Shown here: positions 48,924 to 59,817 of the stretch, piece by piece
Position numbering within the stretch: the stretch's first letter is position 1
Layout of the letters: every line of letters starts with the position of its first letter
NCBI GenBank assembly: GCA_019918135.1
Contig: WBZZ01001245.1
Location: 331,975-395,974 of the forward strand
From: Paulinella micropora
Taxonomy: Eukaryota; Cercozoa; Imbricatea; Euglyphida; Paulinellidae
Reading direction: 5' to 3'
Length of the DNA: 64,000 nt
The notes under the pieces: model-generated
Databases searched by the model: none
The model's input: only the letters and a program-made list of their open reading frames with translations
What the model was told of the DNA's origin: nothing
Program-made: the position numbers and the translations under genes

Positions 48924-50029
48924 AGAAGATAAAGAAGAGGAAGCAGGGGGGAGGAGGAGAGGAGAAAGAAGAGACGCATAGCTGTCGAGATAGGGGATGA
49001 AGGGGAAGATGAGGAGATTGGAAAGGGTGAAATGGAAGAGAGAAGAGGAGGAGAGTGGAAAGGGTGAAAAGGAAGAAGAAGGACAAGAAGGAGAAGGAGA
49101 TACTAAAGCAGAGGAAGCAGGGGGAGGGGGGAGGACAGGAGAGGAGAAAGAAGAGACGCATAGCTGTCGAGAAAGGGGATGAAGGGGAAGACGAGGAGAT
49201 TGGAAAGGGTGAAATGGAAGAGAGAAGAGGAGGAGGAGAGTGGAAAGGGTGAAAAGGAAGAAGGACAAGAAGGAGAAGGAGATATTAAAGCAGAGAGGAG
49301 AGGAGAAAGAAGAGATGCATAGCTGTCGAGATAGGGGATGAAGGGGAAGATGAGGAGATTGGAAAGGGTGAAATGGAAGAGAGAAGAGGAGGAGGAGAGT
49401 GGAAAGGGTGAAAAGGAAGAAGAAGGACAAGAAGGAGAAGGAGATATTAAAGCAGAGGAAGCAGGGGGAGAGGGGAGGATAGGAGAGGAGAAAGAAGAGA
49501 TGCATAGCTGTCGAGATAGGGGATGAAGGGGAAGATGAGGAGATTGGAAAGGGGTGAAATGGAAGAGAGAAGAGGAGGAGGAGAGTGGAAAGGGCGAAAA
49601 GGAAGAAGAAGGACAAGAAGGAGAAGGAGATACTAAAGCAGAGGAAGCAGGGGGAGAGGGGAGGATAGGAGAGGAGAAAGAAGAGATGCATAGCTGTCGA
49701 GATAGGGGATGAAGGGGAAGATGAGGAGATTGGAAAGGGTGAAATGGAAGAGAGAAGAGGAGGAGGAGAGTGGAAAGGGTGAAAAGGAAGAAGAAGGACA
49801 AGAAGGAGAAGGAGATACTAAAGCAGAGGAAGCAGGGGGAGAGGGGAGGATAGGAGAGGAGAAAGAAGAGATGCATAGCTGTCGAGATAGGGGATGAAGG
49901 GGAAGATGAGGAGATTGGAAAGGGGTGAAATGGAAGAGAGAAGAGGAGGAGGAGAGTGGAAAGGGTGAAAAGGAAGAAGAAGGACAAGAAGGAGAAGGAG
50001 ATACTAAAGAAGAGGAAGCAGGGGGGTGC
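48924..50029. repeat. Polypurine tandem array, six units (A'')
   Basis: Landmarks GCATAGCTGTCGAGA near 48977, 49159, 49318, 49503, 49688 and 49873, the same number as in A (7076-8168) and two more than in A'. Confidence 0.9.
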
Positions 50030-50430
50030 TACTGTTTTCTGTGAGCCTTTTTCGATTGAATCTCTTTCAAAAATGGAGTAACGGCTACGTTTTCACGGGA
50101 ACCTTTTTCGCTGGAATCTGTTTCGAAAAATTAGTAACGGCTCCAGGAGCCGTTACTCCATTTTTTGAAAAAAACGAGTAACGGTTTTCACCTTCCCAGA
50201 CCCTATTGCTTTTTTTCTTATTATTTATTACATATTGTATGTTAGATATTTCTGATATATAATATGTAATAAATAATAAGAAAAAAAGTAATGGGGTCGG
50301 GAAGGTGGAAAACCGTTACTTTTTTTGAAAAAATAAGTAACGGCTAGCCGTTTTCCCGGGAACTTTTTTCGAACAAGAAAAGTAACGGCTGTTTCGGTGG
50401 ACCCGTGAAATTTTCAACCATCCACATTTT
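50030..50430. repeat. GTAACGG hairpin cluster with 144-bp palindrome (A'')
   Basis: Same order as 8169-8583; palindrome at 50177-50320. After GGACCCGTGAAATTTTCAACC the sequence departs from A: the second polypurine array, Cys-rich gene and membrane-protein gene are absent here. Confidence 0.8.
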
Positions 50431-50438
50431 GTCGATTG

Positions 50439-50822
50439 TTCAAATTCCACGCAAGACCGGCAAATTTGGCAAGCATGATGCCGACCGTTACTTTTGTTTG
50501 AAAAGATGCGTAACGGCTAGCCGTTTTCCCGGGAATTTCTTTTTGAAAAAGATGAGTAACGGCTATTTTAGTGGACCCGTGAAACTTTGGGCTAGCTACC
50601 CTTTGTAGCTGCGGTTACATTTTACAACTTGTTCAAATTGCACGCAAGACCGGCAAATTTGGCAAGCATGATGCCGACCGTTACTTTTGTTTGAAAAGAT
50701 GCGTAACGGCTAGCCGTTTTCCCGGGAATTTCTTTTTGAAAAAGATGAGTAACGGCTATTTTGGTGGACCCGTGAAACTTTGGGCTAGCTACCCTTTGTA
50801 GCTGCGGTTACATTTTAAAACT
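50439..50822. repeat. Tandem duplication, two units of about 192 bp (A'')
   Basis: Starts TTCAAATTCCACGCAAGACC at 50439, repeats as TTCAAATTGCACGCAAGACC at 50630, and a third start TTCAAATTTCACGCAAAAGC at 50823 begins the BRO-like leader. Each unit holds GCAAGCATGATGCCGACCG, three GTAACGG stems and GGGCTAGCTACCCTTTGTAG. Confidence 0.85.
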
Positions 50823-51005
50823 TGTTCAAATTTCACGCAAAAGCCTGCTTATGAAATGGATGGTCCAAAATAAGTCTGGCCCGGCCGAGTTGTTTCGAAT
50901 ATCGAGATTTTTCGAAAAAAAAAGGCAAAACGTGCCTGAACCACTCATACCCGTGCCAGCTTCTGTCATTCCTTTTTTGAATCACAAATCGACCAAGCAA
51001 GCATG

Positions 51006-51494
51006 ATGGAAGTGTCTGAAGGCGAATGCCCCAGAGAGCCCACCAACGAGGCCATCGCGGCCAACCCGATGCTCATGGGACTTAAAGAGGCTGACTTTGG
51101 AGAGTCAGTGAGAAAACAAGACTGCTTTTTCCCTGTCACCGACGCCATCGCCTCCTTCGAGGGATGTTCTGATGCAGATACAAGGGTTGCTGAGCTCTCT
51201 GCGGCATTCGGTCGACTGCCTGCCCTTCGACAAGCTGCTCCAGGTGCCGCGTTGGTTGAGCAGAAGATTGCGGTGCTACAGACACAAAGGAGACTGTGTC
51301 AAGAAGCAAGCGGCGCTCTGTCAGCGATGTTTCTAGCACCAGTGAACCTGTACATGATCATGTTGGAGGCGCAAGGCCTGAAGTTGGACGACAGGGACAG
51401 GCTGTTTTGTCGCAGGCGAGACTCGCAGCAGCGCGCGTCAGGCCATGGAGACACTCAAGGAACTAGCCTCTTTCCTTGCTATTGCTGGCTATGA
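51006..51494 (+). CDS. Divergent BRO-like gene, about 162 aa
   Basis: Start at ATG 51006 (or 51003). N-terminal half as in the family (EGECPREPTNEAIAANPMLM, ESVRKQDCFFPVTDAIASFE), then a deletion (SDADTRVAELSAAFGRLPALRQ) and a C-terminal part that differs from the others (QKIAVLQTQRRLCQEASGAL, LEAQGLKLDDRDRLF). A frame change relative to the family lies near 51190. It may be a remodelled gene or a remnant; unlike the deleted copy at 12596 it remains open over 160 codons. Confidence 0.45.
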   Translation: MEVSEGECPREPTNEAIAANPMLMGLKEADFGESVRKQDCFFPVTDAIASFEGCSDADTRVAELSAAFGRLPALRQAAPGAALVEQKIAVLQTQRRLCQEASGALSAMFLAPVNLYMIMLEAQGLKLDDRDRLFCRRRDSQQRASGHGDTQGTSLFPCYCWL

Positions 51495-51533
51495 CACCGT
51501 ATTATGTCAGCAGCTATGTCTTCCCCGCCCCTC

Positions 51534-51888
51534 GTCTCAGAACACTGGTTTTAAAAGGCCTAAGACCTCTGAGACATGAGACAGGGTCCGGAGCCGCACG
51601 GCAAAATGGGCATGTGCAATGTGCAATGTGCAGTCTCTATTATTTTAATCACTCCTTTGCCAATTGTCATTAAAAAAAATATGTCTCATGTGTCTCAGGG
51701 TCTATTAATATACCACTTAAGGGGGGAGACCTCTTCTGGCCCCTTGGAATGCGCAACTTCAATGCATAGTTGCAAGGTTTAACGTTAACGCATTTTGCAC
51801 ATTGCACATGCCCATTTTGCCGTGATGCGCCGGAACGTGTCTCATGTCTCAGAGGCCTAAAGCCTTTTATTTTTGAGACCCTGAGACA
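51534..51888. mobile_element. MITE-like element, divergent copy (A'')
   Basis: Left end GTCTCAGAACACTGGTTTTA, right end complement TGTCTCAGGGTCTCAAAAAT; inner parts GAGACATGAGACAGGGTCCG and GTGCAAT units as in the other copies. 355 bp, no target duplication seen. It lies at a place where A has none, so the family has moved or been shuffled since A and A'' separated. Confidence 0.65.
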
Positions 51889-52085
51889 TCGCAGGAATAA
51901 TAGGTTCAAACTTCACGCAAGACCGGCAAATTTTGCAAGCACGATACCGACCGTTACTTTTTTTTGAAAAGATACGTAACGGCTGCCGTTTTCCCGGACG
52001 CGGGAGAAAGGCTGTAACTACGCCACCATAGGTACAGCTTTTTGGGCTAGCTACCCTTTGTAGCTGCGGTTACATTTTAAAACTC
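51889..52085. repeat. GTAACGG units and joined repeat remnants
   Basis: Partial copy of the 192-bp unit (TTCACGCAAGACCGGCAAAT, GCCGTTTTCCCGG) joined to GGGCTAGCTACCCTTTGTAG. No gene. Confidence 0.6.
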
Positions 52086-52254
52086 GTTCAAATTTCACGC
52101 AAAAGCCGGCTCATGAAATGGATGGTCTGGCCCGGCCGAGTTGTTTCGAATATCGAGATTTTTCGAAAAAAAAGGCAAAACGTGCCTGAACCACTCCTAC
52201 CCGTAACAGCTTTTGTCATTTCTTTTTTGCTCACAAATCGACCAAGCAAGCATC

Positions 52255-52880
52255 ATGGACGTGTTTGAAGGCGAATGCACCAACGAGGCCATCGCGGCCA
52301 ACCCGATGCTCATGGGACTTAAAGAGGCTGACTTTGGAGAGTCAGTGAGACAACAGGACGGTTTCTTCTCCGTCACCGACGCGATAGCCTCCTTCAAGGG
52401 GTGTTCTACCAAAGATGCATGGGCTATTTATACCAGACTTAAGCCCCAAGTCGGAAAGCCGGATTCACTCAAGAGGATCGCATTCGCGAGAGTCGACGGT
52501 AGGCGAGGCAGACCGGTCGACTGCCTGCCCTTTGACAAATTGCTCCAGGTGCTGGCCCTGATACCAGGCGAGAGGGTGGTGGTCGAGCAGCCTACCAAGA
52601 AGAAGCGTCGCGTCGAACTCGAGCTCATCGAACAGAAATCGCGGAGATCGGCGCGCGCAAGACATTGGCGATCACCGAATATGCATCGCATCCCGGTGCA
52701 TACAAGGGCGTGCTCGAGCTCCTCGGCATCGAGATGGACGACGACGACAAACTGTTCTTCGCGGCTGAGGCACGCAAAAGCGCAAGGCAGGCAGTAGAAG
52801 CCATGAGAAGTACTGCCTCTCTGCCCGCATTCACGGCGCCACCCCAATGCACAGAGGGTGATGGGAGGGATGCCGGTTAA
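52255..52880 (+). pseudogene. BRO/KilA-like gene with one frameshift (A'')
   Basis: ATG at 52255, counterpart of 11126-11752. One base is missing near 52636 (CAGAAATCGCGG against CAGAAGATCGCGG), so the frame after LELIEQK goes wrong; the original C-terminus is readable in another frame to 52880. The N-terminal BRO-like domain is upstream of the slip and intact (ESVRQQDGFFSVTDAIASF, one site W-A-I for W-D-I). Confidence 0.65.
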
Positions 52881-53082
52881 GACCAATGTTTACTTTGAGA
52901 AAGACCGGGACATTTTGGTAGCAGCGTGCAGGGGAAGCACTAGGAACGGGAACTCCGACAGGCGTTAAACTGGTTTAATCAATAAAAAAACTTGTAGACA
53001 GCATAGTTGACTTTGTACTACTTGCTTTCTAAGAGAAGTAACTGCTACCGTTTTGTCCCCTGAAACTTTTCGTTTCCGCCTC
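52881..53082. other. Unique stretch before the MITE (A'')
   Basis: About 200 bases present only in A''. Starts with the end of the BRO-like gene region and contains GTTAAACTGGTTTAATC and CTGCTACCGTTTTGTCCCC. No coding or repeat signal that I can name. Confidence 0.4.
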
Positions 53083-53443
53083 TTGTCTCAAGAAACTCAA
53101 AATTAAAAGACTTTAATCGCCTGAGACATGAGCCAGGGTCCCGGGCCGGACCCCAGAATGTGCAATGTGCAATGTGCAATGTGCAATCTCTACTATTTTA
53201 ATCACTCCTTTGCCAATTGTCATTAAAAAAAAACATGTCTAAAGTGTCTAAAGAATAACCACTTGAGGGGGGGGGGGGCAGACCTCTTCCGACCCCTTGG
53301 AATGCGCAAACTTCAATGCATAGTTGCAAGGTTTAACGTTAACGCATTTTGCACATTGCCCATTTTATATATTGCCTCACCCCCCGGACCGTGTCTCACG
53401 TCTCAGCCTTTTAAAGTCCTTTTATTTTTTTTTCCTGAGACAC
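53083..53443. mobile_element. MITE-like element (A''), 361 bp
   Basis: Ends as in 11784-12122. Same left flank (TCCGCCTC) as the copy at 13141, but the internal part and length are closer to the copy at 11784, which suggests recombination between family members. Confidence 0.7.
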
Positions 53444-53487
53444 CTGGCTTCTGCAGGGAGGGGGGTAGAAGAGGTCTCCCCGGGGCC

Positions 53488-53802
53488 TTGTCTCAAGAAA
53501 CTCAAAATTAAAAGGCTTTAATCGCCAGGGTCCCAGAATGTGCAATGTGCAATGTGCAATGTGTAATCTCTACTATTCTAATCACTCCTTTACCAATTGT
53601 CATTAAAAAGAAACATGTCTAAAGTGTCTAAAGAAATAACCACTGAGAGGGGGGGGGGGGGGAGACCTCTTCTGACCCCCTTGCAAGGTTTAACGTTAAC
53701 GCATTTTGCACATTGCCCATTTTATATCTCGCCAGCAGGCCCCGGACCCTGTCTCACGTCTCAGCCTTTTAAAGTCTTTTAATTTTGAGCTTCCCGAGAC
53801 AC
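53488..53802. mobile_element. MITE-like element (A''), 315 bp
   Basis: Second element only 44 bases after the previous one. Left end TTGTCTCAAGAAACTCAAAA, right complement GTGTCTCGGGAAGCTCAAAA; counterpart of 13141-13433 on its right side. A run of about 15 G lies in the middle. Confidence 0.7.
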
Positions 53803-53839
53803 ACACTTTTTTTTTCTTGTGGACCATAGTGCAGAAAGT

Positions 53840-54406
53840 ATGGCGGAGGAGGCAGAAAATTGCGGGTGTGTTCCGGTGGCAGCAGAAGCCCCTGTGCATG
53901 ACCACTTTGAGTCCTACAAAAAATGTCGTCGGAAACTTAGACACTTACCTGCCGGCACACGCCCGTCCTGGCTGGTTCGGTTCTGCGATGCTGGCCTTCT
54001 GACTAGGAGACACCTCTCGGGTTCAAAGTGTCAGAGCAGCACCTGCCACGCGCGCGCAAATGAACTGTCGGAAGAACGGACCCTTTATCAAAAATGTCCG
54101 TTCAAGGGCCTGCATTTTGGTGGAGGAGGCTACAGGCGCCGGAAAATGCTAAAGGCGTTCGAGAAGGCGGGGCTACGCACAACCAAGATATCCCCGCGCC
54201 GGGACGAGGCGCGAGCTAGGGCCGGGCGAGCTCGCCGGACCAAACGATACATGGACAACCATCCTGAAAAGCGGGCAATTTATATGCAGAGGTACTGGGA
54301 AAAGAAACTGGCGATACAGCACCAGCAGCATTCTCCTCCTCCTCCTGCCACTCCTGCGCCTCCCGCAAGTTTGATCGAGTCTTTTTTATTAAACCTCTTT
54401 GCGTGA
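53840..54406 (+). CDS. Hypothetical basic Cys-containing protein, A'' copy, 188 aa
   Basis: ATG at 53840. As 13479-14027 with about 8 substitutions (for example VAAEAPVHD, RRHLSGSKC, MDNHPEKR) and an in-frame insertion of six residues (PPPPAT-like) in the tail. Substitutions without frame damage, next to many damaged repeats, support a protein under constraint. Confidence 0.6.
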   Translation: MAEEAENCGCVPVAAEAPVHDHFESYKKCRRKLRHLPAGTRPSWLVRFCDAGLLTRRHLSGSKCQSSTCHARANELSEERTLYQKCPFKGLHFGGGGYRRRKMLKAFEKAGLRTTKISPRRDEARARAGRARRTKRYMDNHPEKRAIYMQRYWEKKLAIQHQQHSPPPPATPAPPASLIESFLLNLFA

Positions 54407-56452
54407 ACCGAAATTCAGCGGGGGGCCCTCCCCCCTCCCGGATTGGTGAACTTGAGAGCTGTCTGGTCCCTGGATTTTCGATTGTGCTGCTTCCTGCCAC
54501 CTCCCCCTGAAATTAGGGGGGGGGATGCGCGCCAGAAATGGCAAAGTAAAAACACACTCATTTTCTTTGGCACGCGTTCCCCCACCTCCCCCTGAAATTA
54601 TGGGGGGAATGCGTGCCACGCATTGGTTATCATAGCGAGTTTAACGAGGTCTTTGTTATGTTCGATGACATACATCTCTACCTGGTCACGGTCTTCATTT
54701 CTCTTTGTTCGCCTGCCCTTGATGGTCGAACCAAAGTTATTTTGTATCGCCTGGCGCTCAGCCCCCCCCGCGCACACTTTTTTTTGGCGCGCGTTCCCCC
54801 ACCTCCCCCTGAAATTATGGGGGGAACGCGCGCCACGCATGCTGAAGGGGAGCTAACACAACGTCGTGGTCCAGACCTCGCTTCAGGACCATGGCCAGGT
54901 TAAACACGACCCTCTTGTGCTTGTGCGCCAGCATAAAGAGCTCGTAGGTCAGGTGGCGGTCTGCTTCTTGACGCGTCCATCGAGGTCCTGCCTCCGCTGA
55001 TCAAACTCCTCCACCGAGATCTCGCATAGCTCAAAGAAGGCGCGCATGGTCTTGGTCTCTTCCGTCTCGACCTTTTCATTCTCGTCCATGACGATTTTCG
55101 AATTGGTGCTTGGTCATCTTCTCGGCGTGGGCATGCACAAAGATTTATGTAAACCAGTCAAGTGGCCGTCCGATGGTTATGGGCACGTTTGGCCACTTCC
55201 CCCCCCCTGTATTCATTGGCCAAATCTGCCCACGAAAAAAAAGGACGTAGGCATTTTCGATGGTTATGGGCACGTCCCCCCACCTCCCCCTGAAATTATG
55301 GGGGGAACTTGCCCACGACAAAAAAAGGACGTATGCATTTTCGATGGTTATGGGCACGTTTGGCTTTTAATGAAAAAAGAAGGATTTAAACGACTCCCAA
55401 TCCATGGTTCGTAAACTTAAGTTTCTTTTGACCGTTGTGGTCGGCTCCCTCGGTGACCCTGCGCTTTTTGGAAGAAGGCTCAACCACAGCGTCTAAATCC
55501 GTTGTAAAGGCTGCTGGCGGAATATTGTCGCTGTTTCCACCCTCGTATGCATTGGACAACATAGCGAGGTTCACAAGGTCCTTGTCCTGCTCGATGACAT
55601 ACATCTCTACCTGGTCACGGCCTTCATTTCTTTTTGTTCGCTTACCCTTAATGGTCGATCCAAAGTTGCTTTGTATCGCCTGGCGCAGTCCTTTGAGAGG
55701 GACATGCACGGGGTCTGCGGCCAATTTTCCTGAAGTGGTGAACGATCATATTCTCTTCCCGCCTGCTCTGGATGCTGCATCGGTCAGTTCGATGATCCTG
55801 GCGTCGCGGTCCTCCCTCTCCAGCGCATGGGGGGGGGGGGGTAGTTTTTTTTTAGCACTTTTTCCCGGAGGATGGGCCAACTTGGCCACCTCCCCCCTGA
55901 AATCATTGGCCAAATTGGCCCATTTTCAAAGAGACTGCTATTTTCATAAATATCAGTCTCTTTGAAAATTTCTTCTCCCCCCCCCCCTTTGTTCATGTTT
56001 ACAAGCGTCTTTTGTGTAGAAAAGAAAACATAAAGAGAGTTCATTTTTTTTAAATATTGAATCTTTTTTGTTCATGGGTCAGGGTGGCCTATAAATTACA
56101 TGGAGGGAGGGGCATGGCGACCCATTTTTTTTGTTTCCCTTCCCCCCCCCCCTCCCTTCGAGAGTAAAAGGAGAGACAAACACAAAAAAAAACTTTTAAT
56201 GAGAAATGTTGACGGCCTTCAAGCCATTGTTGGTAAACCTGAGCGTCCTTCTTGGTAAAAGAGACTGTGGGATGTCCCGTCCGCGCTCAGCCCCCGCGCA
56301 CACTTTTTTTCTTTTTGTTGGCACGCGTTCCCCCACCTCCCCCTGAAATTATGGGGGGAATGCGTGCCACGCATGATATATTCTAAAATACCATCATCTT
56401 TTTTTTTGGGAGAATAGATGCTTCTCCATACGTCCGAAAATTGGGGGTTTTT
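54407..56452 (-). pseudogene. Decayed divergent PrimPol-helicase tail fragments, hairpins and GC-poor filler (A'')
   Basis: Counterpart of 14028-15464. The best piece is 55386-55724 (minus): MAADPVHVPLKGLRQAIQSN, YVIEQDKDLVNLAMLSNAYE, KKLKFTNHGLGVV, unbroken to its natural stop and longer than in A. Further pieces near 55030, 54930, 54690 and 54490. GC hairpins at 54569-54617, 54786-54834, 55267-55317 and 56320-56368; a 16-base word CGATGGTTATGGGCAC occurs three times at 55171-55358. The part 55830-56210 has no counterpart in A: runs of G, T and C, a 15-bp AT hairpin at 55923-55968, and no gene. Confidence 0.65.
55923..55968. repeat. Stem-loop, 15-bp perfect stem
   Basis: TTTTCAAAGAGACTG, 16-base loop, then CAGTCTCTTTGAAAA. 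Lies in the filler unique to A''. Could be a transcription or processing signal, or a small insertion remnant. Confidence 0.7.
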
Positions 56453-59400
56453 TTAAGAAACGGCCTCCAGGCCACGATTGGTGAATTTGAGAGTCGTCTG
56501 GTCATCGTTGGTCTTGCTCTTCTTGAGAGGGGGTTCGATTATCGTATCGATTTCGATTGTGTTGCTTCCTGCCACGATAACATTCGCAATCTGGTCGCCT
56601 TCGTACGCGTTCGACAGCATCGCGAGATCGACAAGGGTCCTGTTTTGTTCGAGCACGTATTCTTCTGTCTTGCCGCGGTCGCCGTCTCTCTTCATCTTTC
56701 GTCGGCCCTTGATAGTGTCACCAAAATTGCTTTGTATCGCCTGACGCAGTCCCTTGAGAGGAGCATGGGCGGGATCAGCGGTTAATTTCCCTGAAGTAGT
56801 ATATGATCGTATCTTTGATCCACCCGCCCTGATCGCTGCACTGGTCAACTCAATGATCTTGGCCTTGTTGGCAACCACGTCCTTCTTGGTAAAAGAGACC
56901 GTGGATGTCCCGTCCGCGCTCAGCCCCGCATTCTGGATTCCAAGCACCTCGAATGCCTGCACCGTCTTGAGAGCAGCCATGTGCCACAGAGGGGTATCTG
57001 CCGTATTGATGTATTGTCTCTCCCGCAGCTTGTTTCTCTGTTGCATCAAGATCTCTTCATGTAGCAGGCCCTTCTTTAACACGGCCGCGATGTTGTACAC
57101 GGGGCGCGTGTTTTCATGGACAGTCTTGAACTCGTTGTAAGTCAGGGCCCGCTGCTTCTCGCGGCGCTCCTCGTCACCTCCCTCTCCGCGGAACAGCTTG
57201 AGGGTATGGAGCGAAGCAAGCTGGATTTTCTCATAGGCCGAAGCCTCGTTGGCGTCGGTCTTTTCCTTGAGGTCCTTGAGGCGCTGATGCAGCTCCTCGG
57301 GCGGGCAGTCCTTTAACACGTCAAAGGCGTCCTTTAAAAGGTTCTCCCGTTCAGTCTTGGCCAGTTCCTTGTACTCCTTGAATTCTGCCGCTCCTTCGTC
57401 CTGTCCTGCCTCCTCTTCCATGATTAGCTGGAACTGGTGGCGGCCGGCCTGCCGCTTGAACTCCTCCTCAAACTGCGCCAGCTTCTCGGCCCGTGCGTAA
57501 ATGTGCAGCTCCGTGAACCAGTCGGGCGAAAGGAGCATGGTCCCGTCCTCGTCAAACGTCTCCTGGAACCTGATCATGCCTTGGTATTGTTTAATATCGG
57601 TCTCTCGCTCGCGCAGGTCCCGTCTGGCCTTTTCGAGGCGGTGGCAAAGTGCGTAGCTGACGTCGGCCTTCATGGGCTTGGGCGGGTACAGCACGTCGAC
57701 CCGCTCAACTTGCATTTTGCGGAAGCGACCCATCATCTGCATGAGCTGGCGCGGGCCGCAGCCGTTGCGCGAGGAGGCGTCCACCAACAGCAGGTGCCAT
57801 GGCAGCTGCACGTCTGCCCCTACCGAGACCGCGCTAGTAAAAATCAGGACGTCAAAGTTTTTCAGGAACGTGTCTGGGTCCTGCATAGACTTCTTCAGCG
57901 AATCGTCGACGTCGCCGGTAATCAGGATAGCCTTGAGGTCGGGGCGTTCTTTCTTGATGAGCTGCTCCCAGGCCTCGGCGCAGGCCTTGGTCGCGCACGC
58001 GATCGCCGTCTTCTCGCCCGCCTTGGCCGAGGACTTGATCCTGTCAATCAGCTGCTTGCGGTCTCTCGTTACGTAGAACTTGCGCTTGGTTGGGTTCTGC
58101 GTGTAGCGATCGACCCGGATGGCGCTCGGAGAAGTTGCAATGTGCTGCAACAGCGCTGGCACGGCCCCGTCGCTCTCGAGGTCCGCGTCCAGCGCCACCA
58201 CCTTGACGCCCGGCCGGCTGAGCAAAGCGTAGAAGTAGCACGCGTTACGGCCCAAGAACTTGCCGTTTGTCTCGCTAGACAACATCTGGTCGACAATAGA
58301 CCGGGCCTCGTCCATAATCACCAAGTCGAAGCCCTTGACCTTGTGGTCAGACAGGTTGTGAAGAGATTCGTACTGACAAATGACCCGATCATTTTCCCAC
58401 CATTTCTTGTCCTTGTAGTGTATAAACCCAAGCCCGTCAAACTGGCCCTTCTGTACCGCCGCGTGCGAGATGCGCGCAGAGACCACGAGAATGCGAAGTC
58501 CCTCGGGCGCTTCTTCCTCAAGCATGCGCCTAACGAGCCTCACCAGCGCGGTGCTTTTACCACGGCCACAGTGCGCGGCCACGGCAATGACTTGGTCGCA
58601 ATCATCGAAAATGAGGGGCTTGAGGTAGCCTTCTGGCTCGTCGTGGTTGTTGAGCCTGACACCAGGGGCCCACATGGACGGTGCCTCCTCGTGCCCTGGT
58701 AAACGACCGATCACTGTACCAGCGCAATACGGGTGGGCCTCCGAGTCGAAACAATGGTAATGCGCGTAGCCTCCCCTATCGATTATAAAATAACAATTGT
58801 CGCTCTTGTTGTGTTCTCCCTTGATAAGGCATGTCCGGCCGTGCTCCGGGTCCGTAATGCCCACGTACCTCCCGTCCGACAGGCACTTGACGATGGTGAA
58901 CATGTCTCCTTTTTGGCGTAGCAGGTCGGCCAAATGACGAGCGACTGCGTTGTCTCCAAATCTCGAAGAAGGCTTGGTATACTTGCGCTGGCATTTCATG
59001 GCTTCCTCCTCGGTGGCCGTATGCGTAATGGGCCTGTACCATGCAGGGATGGCGTCCAGCAGGTCCTGCACACAGGCAGGCATGTTCTTGGGCACAGCTT
59101 CTTCACCCGACAGCTTGGCCGACCCTGGCAAACGGAACAGCCGGTTGCGAGAGTATATGCCAAAGTCGATAATGTCCTTACCCCCGTGCTTCATCAGCGG
59201 GTCGTTGATGAGGCCTTGGGCTAGCCACAGCTTGGCCTTGACAAAGTTACCCACTTCCTTATTGTTGGCGAAGACAACCGATGGCACGTGCAAATGGAAG
59301 CTGTTCTTGAACGTGTTGTCAGACTGCTTCCGCCCGAAATCGAGCAGCTTACAGTCATGATCCTTTAGCATGGGTAATTCCCCTCGTATGGCCGATAGTA

Positions 59401-59734
59401 TCTTAGCCAGCCGCTGGGGGGTCATGGCATCACGTTTGCCAGTCACCCATTCAATGTCCATGGCAAGGGTCGATGTCACGTCTTCTACTTCGATTGAGCG
59501 ATCGATGACATAAAAGGCACGGTTTTCTTCGCCGTAGCCGCGGTAATACTCGAAAAGTTCATCAATACCCGGAAAGGATGTGTACCACTTGGCCCGGCTG
59601 CCTTTTCTGCTTGGGTCCGCCAAGGCCACCGTAATCTTGTGGCCGAGCGAGTCCGCCCTTTTAAAAGCGGCTGCTTGTGGTTTTTGCTCTCTTGATCCCG
59701 TGTACCATACCCGCCCCTTGTAGAAGGTTTCCAT
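56453..59734 (-). CDS. PrimPol fused to UL9-type helicase, copy A'', 1093 aa
   Basis: ATG at 59734, stop after GLEAVS at 56453. All catalytic motifs kept (MDIEW, SFHLHV, DIIDFG, HCGRGKST, IMDEAR, FTSAVSVGADV, QMMGRFRK). The N-terminal 70 percent is nearly the same as A and A'. From about residue 790 to 1000 substitutions are frequent (TERENLLKDAFDVLKDCPPE, ASLHTLKLFRGEGGDEERRE, YNEFKTVHENTRPVYN, SEEI to HEEI), mostly conservative and without frame damage, and four residues (IDTI) are added near the end. A block of such changes points to gene conversion from a more distant copy. Confidence 0.85.
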   Translation of the reverse strand: METFYKGRVWYTGSREQKPQAAAFKRADSLGHKITVALADPSRKGSRAKWYTSFPGIDELFEYYRGYGEENRAFYVIDRSIEVEDVTSTLAMDIEWVTGKRDAMTPQRLAKILSAIRGELPMLKDHDCKLLDFGRKQSDNTFKNSFHLHVPSVVFANNKEVGNFVKAKLWLAQGLINDPLMKHGGKDIIDFGIYSRNRLFRLPGSAKLSGEEAVPKNMPACVQDLLDAIPAWYRPITHTATEEEAMKCQRKYTKPSSRFGDNAVARHLADLLRQKGDMFTIVKCLSDGRYVGITDPEHGRTCLIKGEHNKSDNCYFIIDRGGYAHYHCFDSEAHPYCAGTVIGRLPGHEEAPSMWAPGVRLNNHDEPEGYLKPLIFDDCDQVIAVAAHCGRGKSTALVRLVRRMLEEEAPEGLRILVVSARISHAAVQKGQFDGLGFIHYKDKKWWENDRVICQYESLHNLSDHKVKGFDLVIMDEARSIVDQMLSSETNGKFLGRNACYFYALLSRPGVKVVALDADLESDGAVPALLQHIATSPSAIRVDRYTQNPTKRKFYVTRDRKQLIDRIKSSAKAGEKTAIACATKACAEAWEQLIKKERPDLKAILITGDVDDSLKKSMQDPDTFLKNFDVLIFTSAVSVGADVQLPWHLLLVDASSRNGCGPRQLMQMMGRFRKMQVERVDVLYPPKPMKADVSYALCHRLEKARRDLRERETDIKQYQGMIRFQETFDEDGTMLLSPDWFTELHIYARAEKLAQFEEEFKRQAGRHQFQLIMEEEAGQDEGAAEFKEYKELAKTERENLLKDAFDVLKDCPPEELHQRLKDLKEKTDANEASAYEKIQLASLHTLKLFRGEGGDEERREKQRALTYNEFKTVHENTRPVYNIAAVLKKGLLHEEILMQQRNKLRERQYINTADTPLWHMAALKTVQAFEVLGIQNAGLSADGTSTVSFTKKDVVANKAKIIELTSAAIRAGGSKIRSYTTSGKLTADPAHAPLKGLRQAIQSNFGDTIKGRRKMKRDGDRGKTEEYVLEQNRTLVDLAMLSNAYEGDQIANVIVAGSNTIEIDTIIEPPLKKSKTNDDQTTLKFTNRGLEAVS

Positions 59735-59817
59735 TCCAGATATAAAATTCAACGCCCAGAAGAAAAAAAAAATTTTTTTTTCTTCTATGGGTAGTGTCAC
59801 AACAATCAGGCACCGCA
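59735..59817. promoter_or_regulatory. Divergent promoter region, A'' copy
   Basis: 83 bases between the two start codons, with the A-run/T-run self-complementary stretch as in the other copies. Confidence 0.5.
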
